Source of the DNA: Hippophae tibetana | Lineage: Eukaryota > Streptophyta > Magnoliopsida > Rosales > Elaeagnaceae | Direction: 5' to 3' | Assembly: GCA_037013495.1 (NCBI GenBank) | Contig: CM072811.1 | Coordinates: 37,773,452 to 37,837,451, forward strand | DNA: 64,000 bases | In this document: positions 46,992-58,242 of the stretch, piece by piece | How positions within the stretch are numbered: position 1 is the stretch's first letter | Layout of the letters: each line of letters opens with the position of its first letter | Translations under genes and position numbers: made by a program | The notes under the pieces: generated by a model | The model's database searches: none | What the model was told of the DNA's origin: nothing | What the model saw: only the letters and a program-made list of their open reading frames with translations

Positions 46992-49900
46992 TTAATCAAA
47001 ATTATATCGGATTTGTTTTTGAGTTTTTAAAACAAATTCAAATTAATAAAAAAAAAGCCATGATATAAAATGAATTGTCTTGAATTTGATAAATTTTGAA
47101 GATTTGATTATATAAATTGATCAGGATTTATTAAAGAGTACAATTCTCGTATAATATTTTTGTATAATATACTGTATGCCTTATTAATAAGTAAAAATAT
47201 ATATAAACAAAAGATATTGAAAATGACGAGATTGGGTCAATTAAGTTGACTTGGCAGATGGGTCGAATAACTAAAGAAAGTGTAAATTTGAGCGTTCCCA
47301 GTAAGTTTAATAAATGTAAGGATGAAAATTAGAACGTTGTTATTGACTATGATATGGAATTAAATCCCAATATATACACAGTAAATGATAACTTTCTATC
47401 ATAATTTCGCACGTAATTATGAAAAAAAAAAACTTTGATAAATAAATAGTTGAAAATTATATTATAATACTGATTGTTTAAGATAGTGTAAGTAACTACT
47501 TACTCCTGATAATATTTTTTAAAATATTAAAAATGTTAACTTTAGTTACGTAATAATTGTTGAATGTTTTATACACATAGAACATAAAAAATAATAAGTT
47601 TATATAGTAATTTCATACGATTAGAATTAGAAGAGATGGATTTAAATGGTAATTTGAATTATTAATTATAAAATTATGTATCTTGATTTTTAATTTTAAA
47701 TTAAAAAAATATTTTTTTTATTTTAAAATATAAAAATAAAATAAATTAATTTTATAATAAAAATTATTTTATTAAAATATTTATAATTAACCGACATGAT
47801 TCTCTTTCTGTTGTTTTTAATTTATCAATTCAATTATCATCACTGCACAGCTGATTTTTTTAAAATTGATTTTAAGGAGAAATAATTTGGTGCCCAGTGT
47901 TAGGTATGTTTGTAGTTATAAAGAAACTGAGTTTAGATTATCCTCAAAGTTACTACCATCTAATGTCAAACTTGATTTTGTTCAGAAAAAGAGACGGGAA
48001 AAAAAAAATGTAGCTACGTTGAAATACTAGCAAAACTAAAAATTACGTCTCTATTTCTATCCACATAACGAAGGAAAGGAAGATATATATGGGGCAGCCT
48101 TTGTCCTTGAAATATTTTTCTTTTAGCAAATTTTTTTAACCATAAATTTAAATCCATCTAATAATAAATATATATATTTTATTTAATTTAATTTTAAAAT
48201 ATAATATCAAGTACATGAATTTATATTATCTTATAATTAGCATGACTTATTAATATTTTTTTGTTAAATTTATTTATTGCTACAACGAACACACATGTGC
48301 CTATATATATATATATATATTTATGATTGAATTAAATTTAATTATATGTTATTTAATTTTTTATTATTTTAAAAATTATTAATTATTTTAAATTTTATTA
48401 TGATATTATTTGTAAAATTAATTTAAATTATTAAATATTGAATATAATTTATTAGGTTAATAGATTAATATCATTATTACAGGGGATGCTCTCTGTTAAG
48501 GGGCATTGTGAGGAGTAACACGTATTTTATTTTAAATTTTAGTAAATAAATTTTTATAAGTAATATTTATAAAATTATAAATAAATTATATGTATAAAAT
48601 AAATATATAATATTTTTTATAATTAAAAATAAATAATAATCCAAAGTAAGACGTTTTTACTGTATATAGATATAAATCCGTCACTGTCTCTAACGTGAAA
48701 AATTATAAAAGCATTTACAACCCAACATCATTGTACTAGAATTATACAATTTTTATAATAAAGTTTGTACCAATCTTGCAACAAATATAGTACAATCAGG
48801 AGTATCCCGCTGAATGTAGTACAAAATTATTTATTTGGTGCCATACTATTTACCTCTCATTTTATTTTAATTATATATCTTTGATTAAAATTTATTACAA
48901 TTATATTATTATTTAATTTTTTATTATATATAATAAATTAAAATTAAATATATCATATAAAATTAATAAAAAGAATTATTATATACAATATAGAATTAAA
49001 AATATAATATAAATTAAAATAATGATTTAGTAATGAGATAAATATTTTTAGATAATAAATAATTGATTTAATATAATAATTATTAGATAATTAATTAAAA
49101 ATAAAAAATAAAAAATATATTTTATTTTATAAAAAAAAATATTTTTTAACTTTATATAAAAATGATGTAAAAATTACATCATGGGTTTGGCATGTTATAA
49201 ATCTTACTAGTGTATTGTTAGTTCACCACGATTAACATTCACCTGTTTGGTGGTGGCTTTAAAAAAGTTATTAAGAGATAAATATTGGTGTGACATCTCA
49301 TCAGTGTCTGAATCATAAGCCACTTTTTCTTTAGCTTGGGACAGCAAAGGATAATGCTTTTCCTAAAACAATTGAAAGTCAGGTAAACTTACAATATATA
49401 TTATGTTTTTTATATAATTAAATTATTTTTTATTTCATTTATATTATTATATTTAAAAAAATTATTTATATGATTTTATTAATTTTGATGTAACACATCA
49501 TAAATTATAATATATTATTTAATTATTTAAGTTGTTATAAATCTATGATTGATGTATGATATCATTAAAGAGAAACTAATAAAATAATATAATTAAAAAG
49601 TTTTATAAGTTAAATGATATAAAATATAAAAAATAATTTACTAATAAAAATGAAATAAATGCAATAATTTAATAATATTTTTATAAATTTATTAAGAAAT
49701 AATACTCTAAACAAATACTACAAAATCATATTATAATTAAATAAAAGGTTTAATAACATGGCATAGTATTTTTATATATAAAATTATATTTTTAACACAA
49801 TAAAAAATAAATTTTTACAACGTAAATTATCTTATATTTTTAATTTTATAAAAAAATAAACATATATTTTTTTATTAAAAATTTAGAGTAAAAATAAGTA

Positions 49901-51118
49901 GTTTATTTATGCAAAATAATCACACACGTGTGCACTCTGAGAGTGTGAAACACAACCCTTGAAGCTTTTTTCTTTCTTTTTTTATGAGTGTGAAACTGAT
50001 AATTATTATAAGTTGATAAAAATAACAAATTTAGCAAGTTTAAAAATTACATATATAATAATAAAAATGTTATTACAGTATATCATAATCCTCTTGATTA
50101 ATTAAAAAAAGTTATTTTTATTGTTTAGATTTTTAAAGGTTGACTATGATAAGTTTTCGGTTTAAAAAGGTTTTATCTAGTTAGTATTAAATTTAATTAT
50201 AAATTAATCATTTTTTTACATGATTTGACTTAAATAAAGTTTTTTTTAAGCATAAGTAAACTTTTTTAAAAAATTAATTAAAATAAATTTAATAAAAAAT
50301 GATAACTTAAACTTATTTGTAATAAAAAAAATATACTAATTAAATATAAATATTTTTATTTTTATAATTAAAAATTTAAACAAATTTATTTTTCCCATGT
50401 TATTTTAAATGAATACTTAAGTTTTAAAGCTTAAAATTTATGTATAGAATGAATAGACGCGCCAAAGAATTGGTTGGAAAAAATCACACGACGAAAGTGA
50501 AAATGTATTTGGATAATGAAAAAAATATAGTCATTGTTCCGGCAAAGTTAGATTTTGTATTTATCTTTATTATAATAATTCTTTTATTAAAAAATACAAA
50601 GTTAATATTTTATTTTACTTTTTAATTACATTAGATAATTAAGAAATATAAGAAATTATCATTTATTTATACACATCTTTTTAATAATAATAACATTATA
50701 TTATCACATAAAATAAATACACAATTTAAATTTTATTTTTAAAATTAATATGAAATTTGTGCTACCATTCTACCTTCAAATAAAAATTACTATTACATAC
50801 GAGTAGGAAGCATAATTACATATTATAAGAATAATTTAAATTAAGTAATACATAATTATATATTATGAAAGTAATTCTTTAAACGTATATGATTTATTAG
50901 ATTGATTGATTTTAATCATTTAAAAAAAATATGACACAAAATCAACCAACTTAATAAATCATTATAAGCAATGGTAGCTAGATTCTTATCCGTAAGTATA
51001 TATCATAAAAATATCACTTACATATTTAATTTAATGTAGTTTGATTTATTATAAATTTATAACTCATATATATTATCTAATCAAAATCTATCCAATAATT
51101 TAAAATATATAATAAACA
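46992..51118. other. AT-rich intergenic DNA
   Basis: Very AT-rich sequence with a TA microsatellite near 48303-48321. Apart from the possible orphan exon at 49207-49362, I see no gene, RNA or clear transposon. Short imperfect repeats of TTTATTTTAAATATAA type are likely compositional. Confidence 0.5.
49207..49362 (-). pseudogene. Possible orphan terminal exon or captured gene fragment
   Basis: On the minus strand a good acceptor (CAATTGTTTTAG, AG at 49363-49364) precedes an open 51-codon stretch ending in TAG (49207-49209). The peptide is of balanced composition (LLSQAKEKVAYDSDTDEMS, then FFKATTKQVNVNRGE). This is unusual in DNA where stops come every few codons. I do not recognise the family and see no matching upstream exons in the next 2 kb. 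It may be a captured exon, the relic of a lost gene, or chance. Confidence 0.25.
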
Positions 51119-51650
51119 TGTCATGTTTAGAATTATTCAGGTAGTAGGAACACGATCTCAGTGACCTGAGGTACCTCGCTCATATGGTGAAGGTAAAGTT
51201 ATCGTTTAGCACCCGTATATAGAAACTTGGTCCTTGGAAGCAATCGATCCAGTTTTGATAATCAAGATATGATGACCAAGTCCTCACCTAAGTAAAAATT
51301 GCTTGGTATTAGGGATTTAACAATTATCTCATAGGTTCTATATATACGGCATGTTCTGACATCTCGAAATAAGCACTCATCCTTGTACACTACCCTAATA
51401 GCCTGGATCACTTCTTTAAATACAAGACCTCAAGGCAGATCGTATATGGCAACCAGCAACATGATTCTATATAGAATTATTTTTTGTATGTACTTTGGCA
51501 GCTCAAATAGAGTACTTATCATTGTAATCGCGACACTTGTCTTATGGGTGCTATATATACCTCTCTAGTGAGATAAATAAAGGATTTGATCATTATTCAC
51601 ATTTCATACTTCTCTCTAGAAACCCTACAACATTAAAATCTCTCCAAACA
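51119..51650 (+). repeat. Candidate 5' LTR of a gypsy-like or non-autonomous element
   Basis: TGTCATGTTT at 51119 and CTCCAAACA at 51642-51650 give TG/CA borders. They are followed at once by TTGGCAACCACCGTGAGG (51652-51669). That resembles the TTGGCGCC(A/G)CCGTGGGG primer site common in Tat-type gypsy and TRIM elements. A CTATATATACC block near 51550 could be its TATA box. No 3' LTR was found. Confidence 0.45.
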
Positions 51651-53667
51651 ATTGGCAACCACCGTGAGGCTTCAAATCTTTCTAGTTTATAGTTATCATT
51701 TGAGACATTATATCTTACACACCATGGATAAACTGCTTGTGTCGTAGGGACATTTAATCCACTCAATATGGCTAGCCTAAAATCTCATCCCCAACCGGTT
51801 AATAGCCTTCCTTTCCCAAATCCAAAAGTCGATCCCAATGATTAGCCACACCAATCCTCGCCTATCAGAATGTCTCATCACGACTTGGAATATGATCACT
51901 TTCTATCTCTAGTTAGTGACGATATGCAAATTTTAGTTCTCAATGATGTAGCCAAAAATATTCTATGGACTACCAGTTCGGTTAGTTACAACTTTGAAAG
52001 TACATCCTATGATAAGGACACCATGTTAGAAAGCCTTCAAAGACAGATAACAAAGCTACAACGAACATTTATTAAGTCTCAAAACAATAACAAGAAACTT
52101 AGGTCTAGGTTGGTACAAAAGGATTACTCAAAAGCTAAAAGTTCATTATGTACCCTTTGCCTCTCTATAATAGTCATCACGCACCTCTTGAATCGAGAAA
52201 TAACCTTGTTCATCCAATCCCTGAGTTTGATCCTAACGATCACATACCTCATGTAACAAAGAGAATCACCTCATGTTATAAGAATATCACCCCAAACACT
52301 CAAACAACAATCATGTTATCATCTCAACACTTGAGTCTATGAAGAATTTCACCCCATATTGTTCTAGAATCTAACCCAAATATAGATCGCTTCGCATTAT
52401 ACCAATGGGTTCAACTTTGAAAACTTGACTTGTAAGAAAGGAATAAAATTGTTTGTGTAAAGATAAAATGGTGGACACATCGACAATAAGTATAAAAGTA
52501 CTAACAACCAATCCATAAAAAATATATCGTACGGAGGCACGTACACAAATCACTAAGAGTAGGACTTATTAAGAAACTTATTGTTATGTCAAGCAGTGTT
52601 GTTTGAACAATGGCTTCAGAGCATCATTTTTGAAGGTCTACCTGAGATAGGCATGTAATAGGGGTCACAGGCTAAACCAAAAAGGATATAGGCCATAGGG
52701 TGTATGAGGTGAAGTTGGCACAACAAAGTTAAAGAAAATGTGACATCTTTAATCAAAGCATTTTCAAAAAAAATTAAAGGAGGCTTTTCAAAAGTAGGGT
52801 GTCATCTGGCAACTTCAGATGATGAGCTAGCTCAATTTGTAAACACCATGTTTTCTATGTAACCAGTTAGACTTTATTATAGATAAAAAGGAAAAAATGG
52901 ACTAGTTCCTTACGACTAAAAAGGTCATCTTGTCTAAAAGGAAACCATCATGTTCTCATTAGAATACAAGCTCACTAAATAGTTCTACTCGAATCCCCTG
53001 GAGAATTTGTTTTTCCATTTGATCAATGGGAACACCTCGAAGGCCATGGTAAGGACGTTGGTACTAATTCTTATAGATTGGAATCCCACGGAGAAGGGAA
53101 GGTCACAAATCAAGCCTTTAAATGAAAGATTCATCGATCTATCACTCTTATTGAATACCAAAGGCTATAGACCAAAAATATGATATATTTAGCTAGAAGA
53201 ATAGGATCATACAAGCATAACATGAAATTTAGTGGATTATAAAGATGGAGTCTGACATTGAATCTCTTACCAAAAAGGAAAATGACCTGAAAAGGAATAT
53301 ATTCCTAGTTATCTACGAAATGGGATATATTATTGGCACAAATTTGGCGACCTATGGGCTGATCTGATGTGAGTTGAGATTAATTGTTATATGGGTTGGG
53401 CGAGCCAAGGCCAACTATGGTAAGACCATAGATGGAGTTATCGCCAATGCGGATCGAGAGAACCAAGAGCTAGACCTAGTCTGAATTGATGAAAAATGCA
53501 CTAAGGTGGTATAATTTTTATATCTGACTATGCTAGTGAAGAATGGATTACACTGGGTCGATTTCTATAGATGAAGAATGGACTACACTGGTGATTTTTA
53601 GACTGATTTGTATTGGTGATTTTTGGATTGATTTCTATCGCCATCTAGCACGATTGGAACTAATCAA
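51651..53667 (+). pseudogene. Degenerate internal region of the 51.1-kb element
   Basis: A 128-codon frame (51870-52256) begins HHDLEYDHFLSLVSDD and has a heptad-like Leu/Gln stretch (MLESLQRQITKLQRTF) consistent with a coiled coil. Farther on, translated fragments such as LLRNLLLCQAVLFEQWLQ and CHLATSDDELAQFVNTMF read like eroded coding sequence with many stops. I could not assign a domain. It may be gag of a non-autonomous element. The sequence is cut at 53668 by gypsy 3. Confidence 0.35.
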
Positions 53668-54852
53668 TGCAAAACTGCAAGTGCATAGTATAGTAGTTTC
53701 ATAGTAAATTGATAAGAAGAGTATCGTCCTTAGGGATTGGTAACTTACTTTTTAAAAATACCAAAATTATGTTAATCTTAATTTTATCTAGAGAAGTCAA
53801 TAAGGTTGTTGTAATTGGAATTTAAAATAAAATCAATTTAAAGAAAATGCGCAAACGAAAAGAAAGATGTTACTCGAAGATCAAATTAATGAGAAGAAAA
53901 CTTTTAGGAAATCGATTTCACCTAATCCCTCACTATGTTTTACTCATTTAGCTAATTGAATTTAATTCTCTCTGTTTGTTAACAATCTCAATCATCCAAT
54001 AGCCTCTTTTGATATTCAATTGGAAACATTATTGTTTATCAATTTACACAAGAGTATGAAATTTAACAAAGCAAGAAAGCATTAAGACCAATGATTTTAA
54101 TATTACATAGGTTCATATAAGTCTTTCGATATCTATATTTACCTATGCCAAAATATTCTATATCTATCTTATAATTCCCTCTTTCGATAGTAAATCACAA
54201 GATTAAAATCATCTAATTAATAGCTAGTTAATTAGAAGCAATAAACTTAGAATAAATAAATAAATAACATGAAGAGAAATAATTCAAATTAACATGAAAA
54301 ATCAAGCATAGCTTTGAATCAGATTACATATTTTTCCTAGAATAAGGAAAATTTAGTTTATGCTAAAAATTAAATTTAACATAAACAAATTCACCATAAT
54401 TTTTCTCAGAAGAATTGGAAGGAAAATGAATCGTAAAAAGAGTTAACTCTCACGTTCTAGCGTTCTCTTATCCTTCATTTCTTCCCAGATTTTTATTTTG
54501 TTCTCGCGCTCTCTTCCTTTTTCTTTTTAATTTCTTTTTCTCTACGCCGCCATTCCTTTGTTTCTCTTTTGCCCAATTCTACACCCTTCTCTATTCTCTT
54601 TCTATCATCCAATGCCTCTTATATATATATTAAGCTGCATCCAAATCACTTGTATTTTTTTATTTTATTTTTTTAGAAATCTTCATTTAAATTTGAGAGT
54701 ACTTAAACAATATGCTTCTAAAATTTTGGATCTTCATTTTCTTCAAATATGCAATAAAATTTAAATAATAATAATGAAGTCTAAAATTAATAAAATTATA
54801 TTAAAGTTAAAGTTGAGAAGTGATAAATTATATCAAATTATGCAAGTTATCA
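53668..54852 (-). repeat. 3' LTR of gypsy 3 (about 1.19 kb)
   Basis: Plus-strand start TGCAAAACTGCAAGTGCATA and end ATGCAAGTTATCA. The GAGTATCGTCCTTAGGGATT block near 53718-53740 is a recurring signature of gypsy LTR starts in this orientation. The last 180 bp match 58055-58242. Confidence 0.75.
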
Positions 54853-56409
54853 AACCCCAAACTTAAAAGTTTGTATGTCCTCAAACAAAAAGAAAAGAAA
54901 AGAAAATTGTAGATAATATCATAGACCACATAGAGAATTATCATCACTCATCAAACCATGATCTGAATTTAGATTTCATCACTAGTAACTTACTCTTTTT
55001 ACATCGAAGATAGCAAAAAAATCAATCAAAAATTCAGTAATTTGTCAAGCAAGAGTTAAGCATTTACTTCAACCTAAAGCTAAGTCTTTAAATGTGTGTG
55101 TGAAATAGTCAATTTAACTTCAAATCACCAAAAAATTCATATAAAAGTAGAACAATAGAAATAAGAAGAATTCTCTCAAAACTTAACTCTATAAGTCCAA
55201 TTTTTAGAAATCCTTTTCAATAATGAAATGAAACACAAAAATCAAAGATTAAAAGGTTTTCAATCAGGGTTGTAATGACAGGCCATAGGGTGAGGGCTAA
55301 GAAAGAAATGGATATGAAAAATCAAAGCAAATTAGGAAAATACTTGGTAGCAAAAAACAATAAAAAGAATATCCACAAGATTCATACCATAGCTCTTTCT
55401 CGACAAAATGCTCATATTGATGACAATGTTGTTGCTATACTCAATTAGTGGAGTGTTTTTTTTGTGGTTTCCTTGATACTCATAGTCTTTACTAATTTCA
55501 ACCACTTTAACCCTTTTTCGATTCTTGCCTTTCACTTTTTTTTCAAAATTTGATCAAATAGACCAGACATAATGTCGATTATTTAATTTAAACTAATGTT
55601 CTTTTTAAATGAAAATTTTCACCAAAATATTTTCTCAAATTTTAAGGTAAATTCATGATTTTTTAAGCTTAGAATGAGAATGGTTTATATAGTTAAAATA
55701 AAAAATAAAGGCCTATGTAAAATAAGACTCAAGGGGGTTGACTATGTGAATACACCATGCAATGATGGGGTGATAATTAGGACGGCTGGTAAAGCTTTTT
55801 GGTTGTGATAAAAAAATTTCCTCGATCTTTTCTTTAATGTTTGGTATCAACTAGGATTTTACCTCAAGGATCGATCAACGAATTCTAGAGCAAAGAAATA
55901 TTGAACTTTCCTGACCCAGTTAATTCAACTCTTTCTCTTCATATGCAAAATAGAGTAGAGAAAAAATGGACTATATACTCAATTACTTTCAAAGACAAAG
56001 ATTTAAATCAAAGTACCCACAAAACTCTGCCTAACATAATAGAATATTTTGAAATTTTTTTCTCAAAACCATCCCCAATCACAATCTTTAGAGTCATAAC
56101 AAATTCAATCATACTTAAATACATGTTTGATAAGAGAATCCAATAACACCCCAAACTTAAACCAAACAATATCCTTATTATAATTCAAAAGTGAGATAGA
56201 TTAAGAAATGAAAGGAACTTCCCTGGTTTTATGGTGGATCCGTATTAGTTTGTAATTTTCAGCTCTTTATTCCTGCAAAATAAACCAACATCAAAATTCA
56301 AATTATTTAAATATAAAAAATATAAAAATAAAAGAACAAAAGAAATTTTTATGGGCTATCTCCCATAAGCGCTTGTTTTATAGTCTATAGTCAAACTTTT
56401 CAATCTTCA
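54853..56409 (-). other. 3' untranslated region of gypsy 3
   Basis: The stretch runs from the integrase stop (56410-56412) to the polypurine tract beside the LTR. No coding domain is present. Its length fits Athila-type elements. Short open stretches here have no recognisable content. Confidence 0.65.
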
Positions 56410-57575
56410 TCAATTAGGATTTTGAGGATGAGTAAATCTACAATTCTTCTCCACTTGTTCTCCATAATAGTGCTTCAATCTCTGACCGTTAATTCTGAAT
56501 ACATTCCCTACCTTGTCCTTCAAGTCTATTACTCCAAAAGTGGAAACTTTGTCAATTGTATAAGGAACTATCCATCTTGATCTTAACTTACCCGAGAAGA
56601 GTTTTAGACGTGAATTAAAGAGAAAAACCTATTGGTTTGGAGCAAACTCACGCCTAAGAATCTATTTTTCATGCCACTTTTTTGTCCATTCTTTGTAAAT
56701 CTTTGCATTTTCATAAGCATTATTCTGAAACTCACCCATCTCATTCAATTGAAGAAGTCGTTTTTCCCCTGCTACCTTCAAATCAAAATTAAATTTCTTT
56801 ACAACCCAATAAGCTTTATGCTCTAACACAATAGGGAGATGACATGATTTCCAAACACTAAATGATAAGGAGACATCCTGATAGGTTTTTTTAAAATTTA
56901 TACAGTATGCCCACAAAATGTCCTCCATATGATGAGGAATGACAATGATGGAAAATGGCTTGCATATCCTCTTCAGGCACACATCTTCAGATGATTTGAT
57001 CAGGGAATTTTTTGAAAAGCAAAGGCTTATTCGAAAGATAATAATTCACATCATGCAAAAAATTCTTACGTTGGTGGTAAGTAAGATCTGGTGGCAATAC
57101 CCTACCAGCTAAGTAGTTATCAGTATACCAAGGATGCTTGATCTCATATGAAAACACCTTTTCATTAAGGAATGCTTCTTGGATCATTAAATCTGGTTTT
57201 GCTTCCTCTTGCTTCAACTGAGAGAAATGGTCAGCAATTGAATTTCCACTTCCTTTCTTATCTCGAACTTCCAAATCAAATTCTTAAAGAAGAAGGATCC
57301 AACGAATCAACCTAGGCTTAGAATCCTTCTTGCCAAAAAAATAACGAAGTGCTACATGATTAATGAACACTATCACCTTTATACCAGTGAGGTAAGACCA
57401 AAATTTGTCACAATAAAATATCATAGCAAGCATCTTCTTCTTAGTTGTTGTATAATTCAATTGGGCTTCATTCAATGTCCGACTTGCATAGTATATAGCC
57501 CTAAACAGTTTGTCTCATTTTTTTTCCTAACACTACTCCAATTGAAAATTCACTTGCATCACACATGGCTTGGTG
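56410..57575 (-). pseudogene. RNase H and integrase of gypsy 3, broken
   Basis: Read right to left: RNase H (57284 to about 57575) with the NYTTT.KKMLA and [13 protein letters not shown] blocks and RLIRWILLL end. Next is the RNase H/integrase link (56987-57274: VRDKKGSGNSIADH, then the integrase HHCC approach YYLSNKPLLFKK). Then part of the integrase (56662-56982: SVWKSCHLPIVLEHKAYW, KRLLQLNEM). A C-terminal domain follows (FSGKLRSRW and INGQRLKHYYGE), ending at TGA 56410-56412. The integrase catalytic core between about 56960 and 56990 is largely deleted. Confidence 0.82.
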
Positions 57576-57599
57576 ACTATCAAACCCTGGAGGAGGTTG

Positions 57600-58054
57600 C
57601 AACACATTCTTTGTGTTTCTGTAAGAAAAATTCTCCTGATTTTGAAGCCGTAGATGGGAGTAATTTTGCATAGGATTACCATGATAGTTGTAGTTTCGAT
57701 TGTTGATGTATTGAACTTGTTCTTAACTTACTTCATTCATTAGAACTGTCATATTTGAATCTGCAACATATTCTGCACTTTATGATATTCTTTGAGTTAT
57801 CAAGGTTGAAATTTGATGAAATAAAGAAACTACTAGAGCTAAAAGAGCAACAAACAGCTCCAATTTATGAATCCCAACAACTTTCTTAGCCACAGATCTT
57901 TCAATTGGCCATTGATAGTTATTTGAGGTCATTTCTTCCAAAAGAGAAGTAGCACTCTCAAATGCCTTTGACATCAAAGTCCCACTAGAAGTGGCATCAA
58001 CTATAGTTCTAGTTTGCCTATTTAACCCATTATAAAACATCTAAACTTGCAACT
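57600..58054 (-). pseudogene. Gag fragment of gypsy 3
   Basis: The frame 57780-58040 begins MFYNGLNRQTRTIVDATSSG and continues with ATSLLEEMTSNNYQWP, the classic Athila gag segment before the zinc knuckle. Downstream, to about 57600, an Asn/Gln/Tyr-rich stretch ends in a PPPGF block. The sequence then jumps straight into RNase H, so protease and reverse transcriptase are deleted. Confidence 0.75.
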
Positions 58055-58242
58055 AATCAGAGTTAAATTTAAATTTGAAAGTCCTTAGACAATAGGCTTC
58101 TAAAATTTTGGATTTTTATTTTCTTCAAATCTGTAATATAATTTAAATAATAATAATGAAGTCTAAAATAAATAAAAATAAAATAAAATAATACTAAATT
58201 TAAAGTTAAGAAATGATAAATTATGCAAAATTATGCAAGTCA
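58055..58242 (-). repeat. Truncated 5' LTR of gypsy 3
   Basis: This matches the outer end of the 3' LTR (54675-54852). Shared blocks are GCTTCTAAAATTTTGGAT, TTTAAATAATAATAATGAAG and AAATTATGCAAGT. The inner 1 kb of this LTR, its primer site and the gag start are missing. Confidence 0.75.

Larger units (their letters stand above)
53668..58242 (-). mobile_element. Athila-like Ty3-gypsy element with internal and 5' LTR deletions (gypsy 3)
   Basis: On the minus strand: a residual outer part of the 5' LTR (58242 to about 58055), a gag fragment (58040 to about 57600), RNase H (about 57575-57284), integrase (57274-56410), a long 3' untranslated region, a polypurine tract (plus-strand CCCCAAACTTAAAAG at 54855-54869) and a complete 3' LTR (54852-53668). 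Protease and reverse transcriptase are missing between gag and RNase H. It is a different family from gypsy 1 and 2, judging by unrelated LTRs. Confidence 0.8.

Noticed and set aside
50440..50625. 61-codon plus-strand open frame starting MYRMNRRAKELVGK
   Set aside because: Short and unmatched, ending in a poly-Ile/Leu stretch of AT-rich DNA. No splice or promoter context.
57356..57673. 105-codon plus-strand open frame
   Set aside because: Antisense to gypsy 3 RNase H; no independent signal.
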